Source: G025836975 sp049646585 (GTDB lineage: Bacteria; Pseudomonadota; Gammaproteobacteria; Burkholderiales; Burkholderiaceae_B). Taken from it: 64,000 bases of DNA. The position numbers and the translations under genes are program-made. This document shows, piece by piece, positions 25,171 through 33,243 of this stretch (position 1 is the first letter of the stretch; every line of letters starts with the position of its first letter). The stretch is from positions 1-64,000 of the forward strand of contig JBARWC010000217.1 of assembly GCA_049646585.1 (NCBI GenBank), read 5' to 3'. A model generated the notes under the pieces. That model was not told the origin of the DNA, made no database searches, and saw only the letters and a program-made list of their open reading frames with translations.

Positions 25171-26175
25171 ATGCACGTGCTGGTAAGCGGCGCCAACGGC
25201 TATATCGGGCGGGCGCTGTCCGATCGCCTGGCCGGCCTGCGCGAGCTGCCGGGCCACGGCCCTATCGACCGCATCACCCTGTGCGACCTGACGCTGGATC
25301 GGCCTCCCGAGGACGAACGCATACGCTTGATCGCGGGGGACTTTTCGGACGCAAGCACGCGCGCCGCCGCGCTGGAACCCGCGGTCGACGTGGTGTTTCA
25401 CCTGGCCGGCATCGCCAGCGGCCGCGCGGAGCAGGAATTCGACCTGGGCTTGAACGTAAACCTGGAGTCCTCGCTACGCCTGCTGGAAGCGCTGCGCCGG
25501 CAAGGCAATGCGCCCGCCCTGGTTTTCAGCAGCAGCATCGCCGTATTCGGCGAGTCCCTGCCCGATCTCATCGACGACGACACGGCCCTGAAGCCTGTGC
25601 TGAGCTATGGCGCACACAAGCAGGTCATTGAAATATTGCTGGCCGACTATACGCGGCGCGGCTACGTTCGGGGCCGCGCCTTGCGCCTGCCCGGCATCGT
25701 GCCGCGCCCCTCGGTATCCAACGGGGCCTGGTCACTGTTCACCAGCACACTGATCCGTTCGCAGATACAAGAGCAGGCCTGCACCCTGCCCGTGGGGCCG
25801 GATGCCAGCGTGTGGCTGATGTCCCTGCAATGCTGCGTCGACAACCTGCTGCACGCCGCCGCTCTGGCCGCGCAGCCCGCCGGCCCGCGCACCACCTGGA
25901 CGCTGCCCGCGCTACGCACCTCCATAGGCGACATCGTGGCCGCCTTCGACGCGCAAACGGACGGCCGGGCCACGCAAAGGGTCAGCTACCGTCCCGATCC
26001 CTATATAGAAGCCCAGTTCGGGCGGATGCCGCCCTTGCACCTGCCCGACGCCTGCCAGGCCGGCTTTCGCGCCGATCCCGACTTGAATACATTATTGAAT
26101 CGCGCTCGTTCATCCATGCGGGATGAAGATGGAGCGAAGCAAACCAGCACGCCGAACACACAACAACACACCTGA
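25171..26175 (+). CDS. DenD-like extended SDR (D-erythronate dehydrogenase family)
   Basis: A 334-residue extended SDR (epimerase fold). GANGYIG is at residues 7-13, and the active site is SYGAHK with its Tyr-x3-Lys. The phrase RALRLPGIVPRP and the C-terminal part resemble DenD, the NAD-dependent D-erythronate dehydrogenase. ATG 25171 has AGGAG 9 bases upstream; the preceding 118 bases hold no gene. With the dehydratase and TRAP genes it points to four-carbon or longer sugar acid use, but the other den genes (kinase, isomerase) are not present, so the pathway is incomplete or different. Confidence 0.8.
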   Translation: MHVLVSGANGYIGRALSDRLAGLRELPGHGPIDRITLCDLTLDRPPEDERIRLIAGDFSDASTRAAALEPAVDVVFHLAGIASGRAEQEFDLGLNVNLESSLRLLEALRRQGNAPALVFSSSIAVFGESLPDLIDDDTALKPVLSYGAHKQVIEILLADYTRRGYVRGRALRLPGIVPRPSVSNGAWSLFTSTLIRSQIQEQACTLPVGPDASVWLMSLQCCVDNLLHAAALAAQPAGPRTTWTLPALRTSIGDIVAAFDAQTDGRATQRVSYRPDPYIEAQFGRMPPLHLPDACQAGFRADPDLNTLLNRARSSMRDEDGAKQTSTPNTQQHT

Positions 26176-26184
26176 GGAGAAACT

Positions 26185-27213
26185 ATGTATCGCAAGCTTG
26201 CTCTTACCTTCATCGCAGGCGCCACGCTCGGCCTGGGTGCAACCGCCCACGCCAAGAACGTTACCCTGACCGTATCCAGCTGGCTGCCGCCCACGCACGC
26301 CGTGGTTGCCGATTTCCTTGTCCCCTGGGGCAAGGAAATCAAAGAGGCCACTCAAGGCCGCGTCACCCTGCGCATTCTGCCCAAGCCGGCGACCAACCCC
26401 GCGGGGCACTTCGATGCCGTGCGCGACGGCCTGGTCGACATCTCTTTCATCTCGCACGCCTACTACCCCGGCCGCTTCGAGCTGACCAAATTCGCCGTCA
26501 TGCCGTTCTCCGGCAACACGGCGACATCGCGCTCGGTCGCCGCCTGGGACACCTACGAAAAGTTCCTGCTTAAAGCCGACGAGCACAAGGGAGTGCGCCT
26601 GCTGGGCATGTACGCCCACGGCCCCGGCATCACCTTCACCACGGACAAGGCGGTGAAAACCATAGACGACTACCAGGGCCTGAAAATACGCGTGGGCGGC
26701 GGCATGGCGGCCGACGTCGCGAAAGCCGTGGGCGCCAACGCCATTCCGAAGCCGGCACCCGAGTCCTACGAGCTGCTGAGCATGGGCGTGGTCGACGGCG
26801 TGTTCTTCCCGGCCGAATCCCTGGTGTCCTTCAAGCTGGACGGCATCATCAAGAACGCCACGGTATACCCGGGCGGGCTGTATTCCGATACGCATGCCGT
26901 CATCATGAACCCGGCCGCCTTCGACCGGCTTTCCGAAGAGGACAAGCAGGCCGTGCTCAAGCTGTCGGGCCGCCACATTGCCGAACTGGCGGGCAAGGCC
27001 TGGGACAAGCACGACGCCGTTGCCTGGAAAGTCTTGAACAGCGGAAAGATCAACCTGATCAGGGCCGACAGTGCGCTGGTGGATGCCGTGCGCGAACGCA
27101 CCAAGGGCTTTGAAAAGACCTGGCTGGATGAAGCCGCGGCCAAGGGCATAGACGGCCCGGCGGCGCTGGAATCCTTCCGCAGCGAAATCAAGAAACTGGA
27201 AGCGGGATCTTGA
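26185..27213 (+). CDS. TRAP transporter substrate-binding protein (DctP)
   Basis: A 342-residue periplasmic receptor with a signal peptide (residues 1-23, ending AHA) and the DctP fold: the long helix-spanning segment GVRLLGMYAHGPG and the substrate loop TIDDYQGLKIRVGGG that normally carries the carboxylate-binding Arg. It captures an organic acid for the DctQM permease encoded next. Its first gene of the transport set follows the DenD-like gene by 9 bases. The TGA overlaps the dctQ ATG. Confidence 0.93.
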   Translation: MYRKLALTFIAGATLGLGATAHAKNVTLTVSSWLPPTHAVVADFLVPWGKEIKEATQGRVTLRILPKPATNPAGHFDAVRDGLVDISFISHAYYPGRFELTKFAVMPFSGNTATSRSVAAWDTYEKFLLKADEHKGVRLLGMYAHGPGITFTTDKAVKTIDDYQGLKIRVGGGMAADVAKAVGANAIPKPAPESYELLSMGVVDGVFFPAESLVSFKLDGIIKNATVYPGGLYSDTHAVIMNPAAFDRLSEEDKQAVLKLSGRHIAELAGKAWDKHDAVAWKVLNSGKINLIRADSALVDAVRERTKGFEKTWLDEAAAKGIDGPAALESFRSEIKKLEAGS

Positions 27214-27707
27214 TGCATCGCCTGGACCGACTCATCGTCGCCCTGCTCAAGTCGGTCACCGTGCTCAGCCTCTGCGGCATGAGCCTGCTCACGGTGATCG
27301 ATGCCGGCGGACGCTATCTGCTCAATCACCCGGTACTCGGGTCGGTGGAACTGGTCGAGCTCATGATGGTCGCCGTCATCTTTTCCAGCATCCCGCTGAT
27401 GACGCGCGTGCGCGGGCACATCATTGTGGATAGCTTCAGCCACTTCATGTCCGACAGGATGCTGCGCGCGCAAGACTGCGTGGCCGCGCTGATCGCAACC
27501 GTGGTCAGCGGCTTTCTTGCCTGGGTAACGCTGCACAAGGCGATCAGCACGGCAAACTACGGCGACCTGACCCCCATGCTGCACATACCCCTGGCGCCCT
27601 TTGTGTATTTCATGGCGGGCCTGCTCGCCCTGGATGCCGTCTATCAGTTTGTGAACGTATTCGCCGCCCCCTCCCACCCTTTGCAGAACCTGCCGACCAA
27701 TGATTGA
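27213..27707 (+). CDS. TRAP transporter small permease (DctQ)
   Basis: About 164 residues with four hydrophobic segments and the DctQ-type ending. The ATG at 27213 overlaps the receptor stop codon by one base; a TTG one codon earlier is less likely. It is the small membrane subunit that links the receptor to DctM. Its own stop overlaps the dctM start by 8 bases. Confidence 0.9.
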   Translation: MHRLDRLIVALLKSVTVLSLCGMSLLTVIDAGGRYLLNHPVLGSVELVELMMVAVIFSSIPLMTRVRGHIIVDSFSHFMSDRMLRAQDCVAALIATVVSGFLAWVTLHKAISTANYGDLTPMLHIPLAPFVYFMAGLLALDAVYQFVNVFAAPSHPLQNLPTND

Positions 27708-28992
27708 ATCCCTGACCGCGCTGGGCGCCATGCTGCTGATGATCTTCCTGCGGGTGCCGGTGGCCTTCGCCATGGCCCTGGTGGGCTTCATCGGCCTGGG
27801 CTTGCTGCGCAACTGGAGCTCGGCCTACGCCATGGCGGGCGCGGTCGTCTACGAAAGCGGCTTCCAGTATCTGCTTTCGGTGCTGCCCTTGTTCATCCTG
27901 ATGGGCAATTTCGTGACGCAATCGCGCATGTCCCGCGAGCTTTACAACGCCGCGCACGCCCTGCTGGGCCACCGCCGGGGCGGCCTGGCCATGTCGACGG
28001 TGCTGGCCTGCGGCGGCTTCGGCGCCATCTGCGGGTCCAGCCTGGCGACGGCCGCCACCATGGCCAAGGTGGCCTATCCGGAGATGCGGCGGCTGGGCTA
28101 CAGCGAGGAATTGGCCACCGGCTCCATCGCGGCCGGCGGCACTCTGGGCATCCTGATTCCGCCATCCATCATCATGGTGGTGTACTGCCTGCTGACCGAG
28201 CAGAGCATAGGAAAAATGTTCGCGGCGGGCGTACTGCCCGGCCTGGTCGCCATCGCCTGCTACGTCATGGCGGTTGCCTGGGTGGTGCGGCGCAACCCCG
28301 CCGCCGGCCCCAAAGGCGAGCGCAGTACCTGGCCGCAGATACGCGCCGCCCTGGGGCGGGTCTGGGCCGTGCTGACCCTGATAGGCATGCTGATGGGCGG
28401 CATCTACGCCGGCGTATTCACACCCGCCGAGGCGGCGGGCATAGGCGCTTTTCTTGGCTTCATGTTCGCGCTCGTGCGCGGCGCGATGACCTGGGCCAGC
28501 TTTGTGGAAGTCGTAGTGGAATCGGCCAAGACCACGGGCATGATCTTCATGGTCATGATAGGCGCCCTGATGCTGGCCAACTTCATCAACTTCACATCCT
28601 TGCCGCAGGACCTGCTGGATACGGTCGACCGCTTTCAGGTCAGCCCGCTGGTCGTGATCGTGATCATGTGCCTGATCTACATCGTGCTGGGCTGCGTGCT
28701 GGAAAGCATGTCCATGATCTTGCTGACCGTGCCCGTGTTCTATCCTTTGGTGCAGGCGCTGGGCTTCGATCTGATCTGGTTCGGCGTGCTGGTGGTCACG
28801 GTGACGGAAATCAGCTTCATCACCCCGCCTTTCGGCATGAATGTATTCGTGTTGCGGGGCGTGCTGCCCCAGGTGTCCACGCCGACGATATTCCGTGGCG
28901 TCATGCCCTTCGTGGTCGGCGACTTCGTGCGCCTGACCATCCTGATACTGTTTCCCGCCATCAGCCTGTACCTGCCTAGTTTCGTGCGCTAG
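27700..28992 (+). CDS. TRAP transporter large permease (DctM)
   Basis: A 430-residue polytopic membrane protein (about 11-12 helices) with the repeated GGxxG-type hairpins of the DctM family (for example AAGGTLGILIPPSIIMVVYCL). It couples sodium to substrate uptake with the DctP and DctQ proteins. It ends the GntR-dehydratase-DenD-TRAP set. It converges with aqpZ, 24 bases away. Confidence 0.93.
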   Translation: MIESLTALGAMLLMIFLRVPVAFAMALVGFIGLGLLRNWSSAYAMAGAVVYESGFQYLLSVLPLFILMGNFVTQSRMSRELYNAAHALLGHRRGGLAMSTVLACGGFGAICGSSLATAATMAKVAYPEMRRLGYSEELATGSIAAGGTLGILIPPSIIMVVYCLLTEQSIGKMFAAGVLPGLVAIACYVMAVAWVVRRNPAAGPKGERSTWPQIRAALGRVWAVLTLIGMLMGGIYAGVFTPAEAAGIGAFLGFMFALVRGAMTWASFVEVVVESAKTTGMIFMVMIGALMLANFINFTSLPQDLLDTVDRFQVSPLVVIVIMCLIYIVLGCVLESMSMILLTVPVFYPLVQALGFDLIWFGVLVVTVTEISFITPPFGMNVFVLRGVLPQVSTPTIFRGVMPFVVGDFVRLTILILFPAISLYLPSFVR

Positions 28993-29016
28993 GCGGATAC
29001 AGGCGCGGTCACAACC

Positions 29017-29715
29017 TTAGTCTTCCTTGGCGAGCAAGCTGCGGTAAATCAAGCCGCCTATGATGCCGCCCACGATGGGCGCCAGCCAGAACAGCCAAAG
29101 CTGGTCCACCGCCCAACTGCCCTGGAACAGGGCTACGCCGGTCGACCTGGCGGGGTTGACCGAGGTGTTGGTCACGGGGATGCCGACCAGGTGTATCAGG
29201 GTCAGCGACAAGCCTATCGCCACGCCGGCGAGCCCGGACGGCGCGCGGTTGTGCGTGGCCCCCATGATGATGAACAGGAAGAAGCCGGTCAGCACAAGCT
29301 CGGCCACCATGGCCGCCCTCAGCGAATAGCCGCCGGGCGAATGCTCGCCATAGCCGTTCGATGCAAAACCGGCGGAAGCGTCGAAGCCGGCCTTGCCGCT
29401 TGCGATCAAGTACAGCACCGCCGCCGCGGCAATGGCGCCAAGTACCTGGGCGACCACGTAAGGGACCAGCTCGCGCGCGGGGAAGCGCCCGCCCGCCACC
29501 AGGCCGAAGGTCACCGCGGGGTTGATGTGGCAGCCCGAAATATGCCCGATGGCATAGCACATGGTCAGCAGCGTCAAGCCGAAAGCCAGCGCAACGCCCG
29601 CAAAGCCGATGCCCAATTCGGGAAATGCCGCCGCCAGCACCGCGCTGCCGCAACCGCCAAACACCAGCCAGAAGGTGCCGAACAGTTCGGCGGTACAGCG
29701 TTTCATCAAGCTCAT
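29017..29715 (-). CDS. aqpZ: Aquaporin Z
   Basis: A 232-residue MIP channel with both NPA boxes (Asn65-Ala67 and Asn187-Ala189), Arg190 and His175 of the selectivity filter, and six membrane segments. The narrow filter and the AqpZ length mark it as a water channel rather than a glycerol facilitator. It is a single-gene unit converging with dctM. Confidence 0.94.
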   Translation of the reverse strand: MSLMKRCTAELFGTFWLVFGGCGSAVLAAAFPELGIGFAGVALAFGLTLLTMCYAIGHISGCHINPAVTFGLVAGGRFPARELVPYVVAQVLGAIAAAAVLYLIASGKAGFDASAGFASNGYGEHSPGGYSLRAAMVAELVLTGFFLFIIMGATHNRAPSGLAGVAIGLSLTLIHLVGIPVTNTSVNPARSTGVALFQGSWAVDQLWLFWLAPIVGGIIGGLIYRSLLAKED

Positions 29716-29836
29716 TTCATTGACTCACAAGTAATTCAGACGAAAATGAGTCTACTCACGCCAGCCCTACGGCGCTACAAGGCAAGAGCTAACAATTGTC
29801 AATTACCAGCCGTCGGCGCAATCGACGGGCAGCAAA

Positions 29837-29859
29837 AAACCCTGCTAAGGGCAGGGTTT
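29837..29859 (-). terminator. Intrinsic terminator after the nitrobindin-like gene
   Basis: A 9-base stem AAACCCTGC/GCAGGGTTT with a 5-base loop; on the minus strand it is followed by a T6 run. It lies about 105 bases after the nitrobindin-like stop. Confidence 0.75.
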
Positions 29860-29965
29860 CATCCAGTTTTTTTCCGGTTGCTTCCGTGTAGCGGGCGGCG
29901 TATTCATCCGTGCTCCGCCCGGCATATGCCTGCATGGCGGCAGGCAAACGCCGGGATGCGCCCGA

Positions 29966-30571
29966 TCAGGCGTGTTCCGCACCCGGATGGTAAACCTTCA
30001 CGCGGTGCAAAGTGCTTTTGTCGGTGTGATGCATTTCCTGGCCGGTTGCGGCAAGCTTGAGGATAAGGTCGGACTCGTGGGTGAAGCTGCCATCGGCGTT
30101 GAATGTCAGAACGCTCTTGAAGCCTTTGAGTTCGGCACGCTCCAGCAGGTACTTGTTTTGCAGAATGCCATAACAGGGGTCCCCCGGCGTGGCATCGAAA
30201 TGCAGCACCTTGTCGCCGGGCTTGGCGCTGGATCCGGCCTGAATCGCGATGCCGCGCCCAAACACCACCGAGCGTATCACCTGGCCGGCTTCCTTGTCCC
30301 ACAACAAAAAGCCCACTTCATCGTGGAAGGGAATCATCGCCTCTTCGCCGTGACGCCAGGCCGTCATGCCGTAGCTCAAGCCTTCGAGCTTCTGCTTGCC
30401 GTTTTCCTGGCGGGGAATGGGCTTGAACCACGCCTTCTCGAAATACGTTGTATTGCCGGTTATATCGTCATCGTTGTGATAGGACACATCGATGCCAGTG
30501 TTGCCTTCCCATTCTCCGACCAGCGGAGTCAATGGGCCTAACCTTTGCGGTCCCATTAGTTGTTCAGCCAT
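29966..30571 (-). CDS. Nitrobindin-like heme-binding beta-barrel protein
   Basis: A 201-residue FABP-like (DUF1794, THAP4/nitrobindin) protein. The N-terminal GxWxGxxG motif is seen in LVGEWEGNTG (residues 18-27) and a His in LHRVKVY near the C-terminus is a candidate heme ligand. Relatives bind ferric heme in a beta-barrel and convert peroxynitrite to nitrate. It has no signal peptide, so it is cytoplasmic. It is monocistronic, ending in an intrinsic terminator. Confidence 0.8.
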   Translation of the reverse strand: MAEQLMGPQRLGPLTPLVGEWEGNTGIDVSYHNDDDITGNTTYFEKAWFKPIPRQENGKQKLEGLSYGMTAWRHGEEAMIPFHDEVGFLLWDKEAGQVIRSVVFGRGIAIQAGSSAKPGDKVLHFDATPGDPCYGILQNKYLLERAELKGFKSVLTFNADGSFTHESDLILKLAATGQEMHHTDKSTLHRVKVYHPGAEHA

Positions 30572-30682
30572 GGCTATTATCTCCTTATCGTTGCCTTGGG
30601 AACATCAGGATACGACTCCATAACTGAAAGCGCAAACAAAACACCGCTGCGCAATAACCCCACTATTGGCGCGGGATTCCAT

Positions 30683-31777
30683 TCATTTTCCGGTGGACGC
30701 AGGACCATGGCTGTGATGATCCATCTCTGGAAAACGCTGCATGCCGCTGAACCAGAGCGTTCCGAATTGGCTTCTTCCAAGACGCGATACATCCTTTGAC
30801 GGCTTGGGGTTGAAACCGGCATAGTGTTCAACGGCAAAGCTGTTCAAGAACCAATTTTTCCGCCCCGCATCGTATTTGAACGTGGCGTAGCGATGATCGA
30901 AATTCACATCGTCAAGAGCCACCCTTTGCTCTATCGTGAAGTAGCCATTCTTGATGACTACCCTTAAATTTTCGGCGTTGAACTCGGCATCGGGGCTTAA
31001 CAATGCATCGTTGGATCGAGCCAAGGCATAACGACCATCCGCTTGCTGCATCAACAGCCGGATGCTGATTTTTTCTTCGTCCAGCAACACCAGCAGCAAG
31101 TCTTTTTTATACGCATCCAGGTTCAGATCACCTTCCGCAAAAGCCGCAACGACGAAGCCCTGGGGAATATATCGGCTTGCGTAGGCCGGTGGCTGCAAGG
31201 TCGTCGCTTGCTCCGCATCCGCGGCCGGCGAACCGGCCCCGGATTTCTTCAATATGATCTCTTCGTTCGCGTCGGGGAAAAGGATGGCTCCGGTTTGCGC
31301 CGCGCTGATTCTGTTCCGGGCAAACAGATTCTCAACGCCGTAGTTCCGGGTGATCGATGTGTAGTCCTTGAAGGAATAGCGGCCATCGGCCAGCCTTTCA
31401 AACTTGATGGAAATATCGGACTGGCCGCTACCGCTGCCAATGGTGTAATCCACCGACAAAACGCCATCGGCCAGCGCCGGATAATTCCCACCGGAAATGC
31501 CCAGCATCCCACGCCCCATCAGCAAGGAATTATTTTCCGCGACCCTCCTAAGTTTGCCCTTGTCGCTGCGCAACACAAGCAGGGTTTCGTTGTCGTCCGG
31601 CTCTTGCGAAGCGAGTTCAAGCAGTATGTCGCCGGAAGATTGCGTCAGGCCTTCGCCGGAAGACTGAACCAGGCTAAGCCCGCCCAGAAATGGCCTTAGC
31701 TGCGCTTCGGCGACCTGCGCATGCGCGGCGGCCGTGCCGCCGACCCACGCCAGTATCAGCCATAGGATGGTTTTCAT
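30683..31777 (-). CDS. Secreted protein of unknown function with an internal duplication
   Basis: A 364-residue protein not recognised. Residues 1-20 are a signal peptide ending AHA. Two halves look alike: each has a strand LLLVL or LLVLR, then a loop, an NxxLL or NDALL segment, and a later DGRY or DGRK/FKYD element, around residues 50-140 and 215-320. The phrase GDLNLDAYKKDLLLVL resembles degenerate FG-GAP/propeller repeats, suggesting a beta-rich periplasmic or surface protein. The ATG at 31777 is preceded by GGGGAAA. Base composition is lower in G+C than the neighbours. No operon partner is visible, and it lies beside a toxin-antitoxin pair. Confidence 0.65.
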   Translation of the reverse strand: MKTILWLILAWVGGTAAAHAQVAEAQLRPFLGGLSLVQSSGEGLTQSSGDILLELASQEPDDNETLLVLRSDKGKLRRVAENNSLLMGRGMLGISGGNYPALADGVLSVDYTIGSGSGQSDISIKFERLADGRYSFKDYTSITRNYGVENLFARNRISAAQTGAILFPDANEEIILKKSGAGSPAADAEQATTLQPPAYASRYIPQGFVVAAFAEGDLNLDAYKKDLLLVLLDEEKISIRLLMQQADGRYALARSNDALLSPDAEFNAENLRVVIKNGYFTIEQRVALDDVNFDHRYATFKYDAGRKNWFLNSFAVEHYAGFNPKPSKDVSRLGRSQFGTLWFSGMQRFPEMDHHSHGPASTGK

Positions 31778-31926
31778 GTCTTTCCCCTTCCGCACAAGCC
31801 GGTCCTGAAATTATGCTCTATGTGTGGCTGCATAGGCCCTCCTGCGAGCAAACCGAGAGTTTCCGTGTTGCCAGAGTAACGCAAGACGACAGTGCGGTAG
31901 GCCAGAAACAAAAAAACCACCATATG

Positions 31927-31939
31927 AGTTAAAATAACT
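31927..31939. promoter_or_regulatory. Inverted repeat upstream of the antitoxin
   Basis: AGTTA and TAACT flank AAA, 19 bases before the antitoxin ATG. Toxin-antitoxin operons are usually autoregulated through such short repeats bound by the antitoxin; this is position-based inference. Confidence 0.5.
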
Positions 31940-31957
31940 TATCAAATGGAGGTTTCT

Positions 31958-32572
31958 ATGGAATCGACTATTGGCGATAAGCGCAAGCCCGTGGCTCGTA
32001 AGCCGGCTAATTACCGCAGCAAGAAGAAAGAATACAGCCCAAAGGATAAAGACTGGCGACACGTCAAGGACTTCAGCCTGCAGGAAAAAGAGTTAGGTGC
32101 TGCACTGACAATCAGTGAGATCCTCGAACCCTTGCATGCGAACTTGGCGCGCTTCAAGGCTGTGTACCTTATGGACCCGGTCGAGCGTATCGACTTGATC
32201 AAAGAAGGCATTGAACCGCAGGTATTCACCACCATTGCAAAATCGATGCGGCGAAGCAAGGAAAGCTTCAGTCGATTAATGGGGATGCCGGCCACGACCG
32301 TGTCCCGCAAACTGCAAAAGCACGAGCCATTCTCAATCGACGACTCCGAACGGCTTGTCGCGACGGCCAAGCTCATCGGGCAAGTCGAAAACATGGTTCA
32401 AGAGTCGGGCGATCCAGACGGGTTCGATGCGGCTCAATGGTTCAACCAGTGGCTGGACAAGCCATTGCATGCATTGAATAACCGACCGCCGGCGGACTTC
32501 ATGACCACCGCGGAAGGCAGAGATTTGCTTTCACAACTCTTGGCCAGCGCGCAAAGCGGCGCCTACGTATGA
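31958..32572 (+). CDS. Xre/ParS antitoxin of a RES-Xre module (DUF2384)
   Basis: About 204 residues. A basic N-terminal tail is followed by a helix-turn-helix (about 95-135, SFSRLMGMPATTVSRKL) and a C-terminal MbcA/ParS/Xre toxin-binding domain with the family signature AQWFNQWLDKPLHALNNRPPADFM. It neutralises the RES toxin encoded next. The ATG at 31958 is chosen because GGAGG lies 6 bases upstream; the ATG at 31946 would sit inside that site. Its stop overlaps the toxin start (ATGA). G+C is lower than average, as is common for mobile toxin-antitoxin pairs. Confidence 0.88.
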   Translation: MESTIGDKRKPVARKPANYRSKKKEYSPKDKDWRHVKDFSLQEKELGAALTISEILEPLHANLARFKAVYLMDPVERIDLIKEGIEPQVFTTIAKSMRRSKESFSRLMGMPATTVSRKLQKHEPFSIDDSERLVATAKLIGQVENMVQESGDPDGFDAAQWFNQWLDKPLHALNNRPPADFMTTAEGRDLLSQLLASAQSGAYV

Positions 32573-33057
32573 CCGGAAGCGGCATCGTCTCCGTCTGGCG
32601 CATTGCGACCGACACCCCCGACTACACCGCCGACGACATGAGCGGCGAAGGTGCAAAACGTACCGGTGGCCGATGGAATCGCAAAGGCAAGGCCATGGTG
32701 TACAGCGCCCAAAGTATCGCTTTGGCCTGCCTGGAAACCGTCGTGCATCTGGATTTCGGCGGACTGCCGCTTAACCGCTATCTTGTACGGATCGACATTC
32801 CTATCGCCACCTGGAAACGTCGATCTGTGTTTGATCCAAGCAAACAAGTAGGCTGGGATGCCATGCCCGCGGGCAAAGTCAGCCTGGACGCCGGCGATAC
32901 GTGGGTCATGCACTCGAAAACGGCGCTGCTTCAGGTGCCGTCCGCCATCGTGTCCGAAGAGATGAATATCCTGATCAATCCGGCGCACCCCGATGCCGGC
33001 AAGCTCAAGGCCGTCAAGCTGCGCAAGTGGACTTACGATGGGCGGTTTGCGCGTTAA
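32569..33057 (+). CDS. RES domain NAD-degrading toxin
   Basis: A 162-residue RES-fold toxin. Conserved residues of the family are Arg35 (GGRWN), Tyr45 (VYSA), Glu56 (LETVVHL) and Ser125 (VPSAIV). RES toxins such as MbcT consume NAD+ and halt growth until the partner is restored. It is coupled to the antitoxin by an ATGA overlap. It ends 55 bases before the tRNA-Ser gene on the opposite strand. Confidence 0.9.
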   Translation: MTGSGIVSVWRIATDTPDYTADDMSGEGAKRTGGRWNRKGKAMVYSAQSIALACLETVVHLDFGGLPLNRYLVRIDIPIATWKRRSVFDPSKQVGWDAMPAGKVSLDAGDTWVMHSKTALLQVPSAIVSEEMNILINPAHPDAGKLKAVKLRKWTYDGRFAR

Positions 33058-33075
33058 GAGGAAGAACCAAAAAGA

Positions 33076-33104
33076 ATCGCCGAAGCTACAGGAGCTTCGG
33101 CGAT
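33076..33104 (-). terminator. Intrinsic terminator after tRNA-Ser
   Basis: A perfect 12-base stem ATCGCCGAAGCT/AGCTTCGGCGAT with a 5-base loop; on the minus strand it is followed by TTCTTTTT. It lies 9 bases after the tRNA end and separates it from the toxin gene. Confidence 0.85.
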
Positions 33105-33112
33105 ACTATTCT

Positions 33113-33205
33113 TGGCGGAGACGGAGGGATTCGAACCCTCGATACGGGTATAAGCCGTATGCTCCCTTAGCAGGGGAGTACCTTCAACCTCTCGGCCACG
33201 TCTCC
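33113..33205 (-). tRNA. tRNA-Ser (anticodon GCT)
   Basis: 93 bases including an encoded CCA. Acceptor stem GGAGACG/CGTCTCC with discriminator G; anticodon arm has GCT in loop CTGCTAA; a long variable arm and the GGTTCGAATCC T-loop follow, as expected for serine. It reads AGC/AGU. The chromosomal context (next to lysC and a RES-Xre pair) is a possible integration site, though no integrase or direct repeat was seen. Confidence 0.95.
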
Positions 33206-33243
33206 GGAAATAGGTCGCTATTCTAGCACGATATTTCCAAGGC

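Noticed and set aside
33076..33205. Integrated element at tRNA-Ser
   Set aside because: No integrase, no direct repeat of the tRNA 3' end and no mobile genes were seen, so only the toxin-antitoxin pair is reported.
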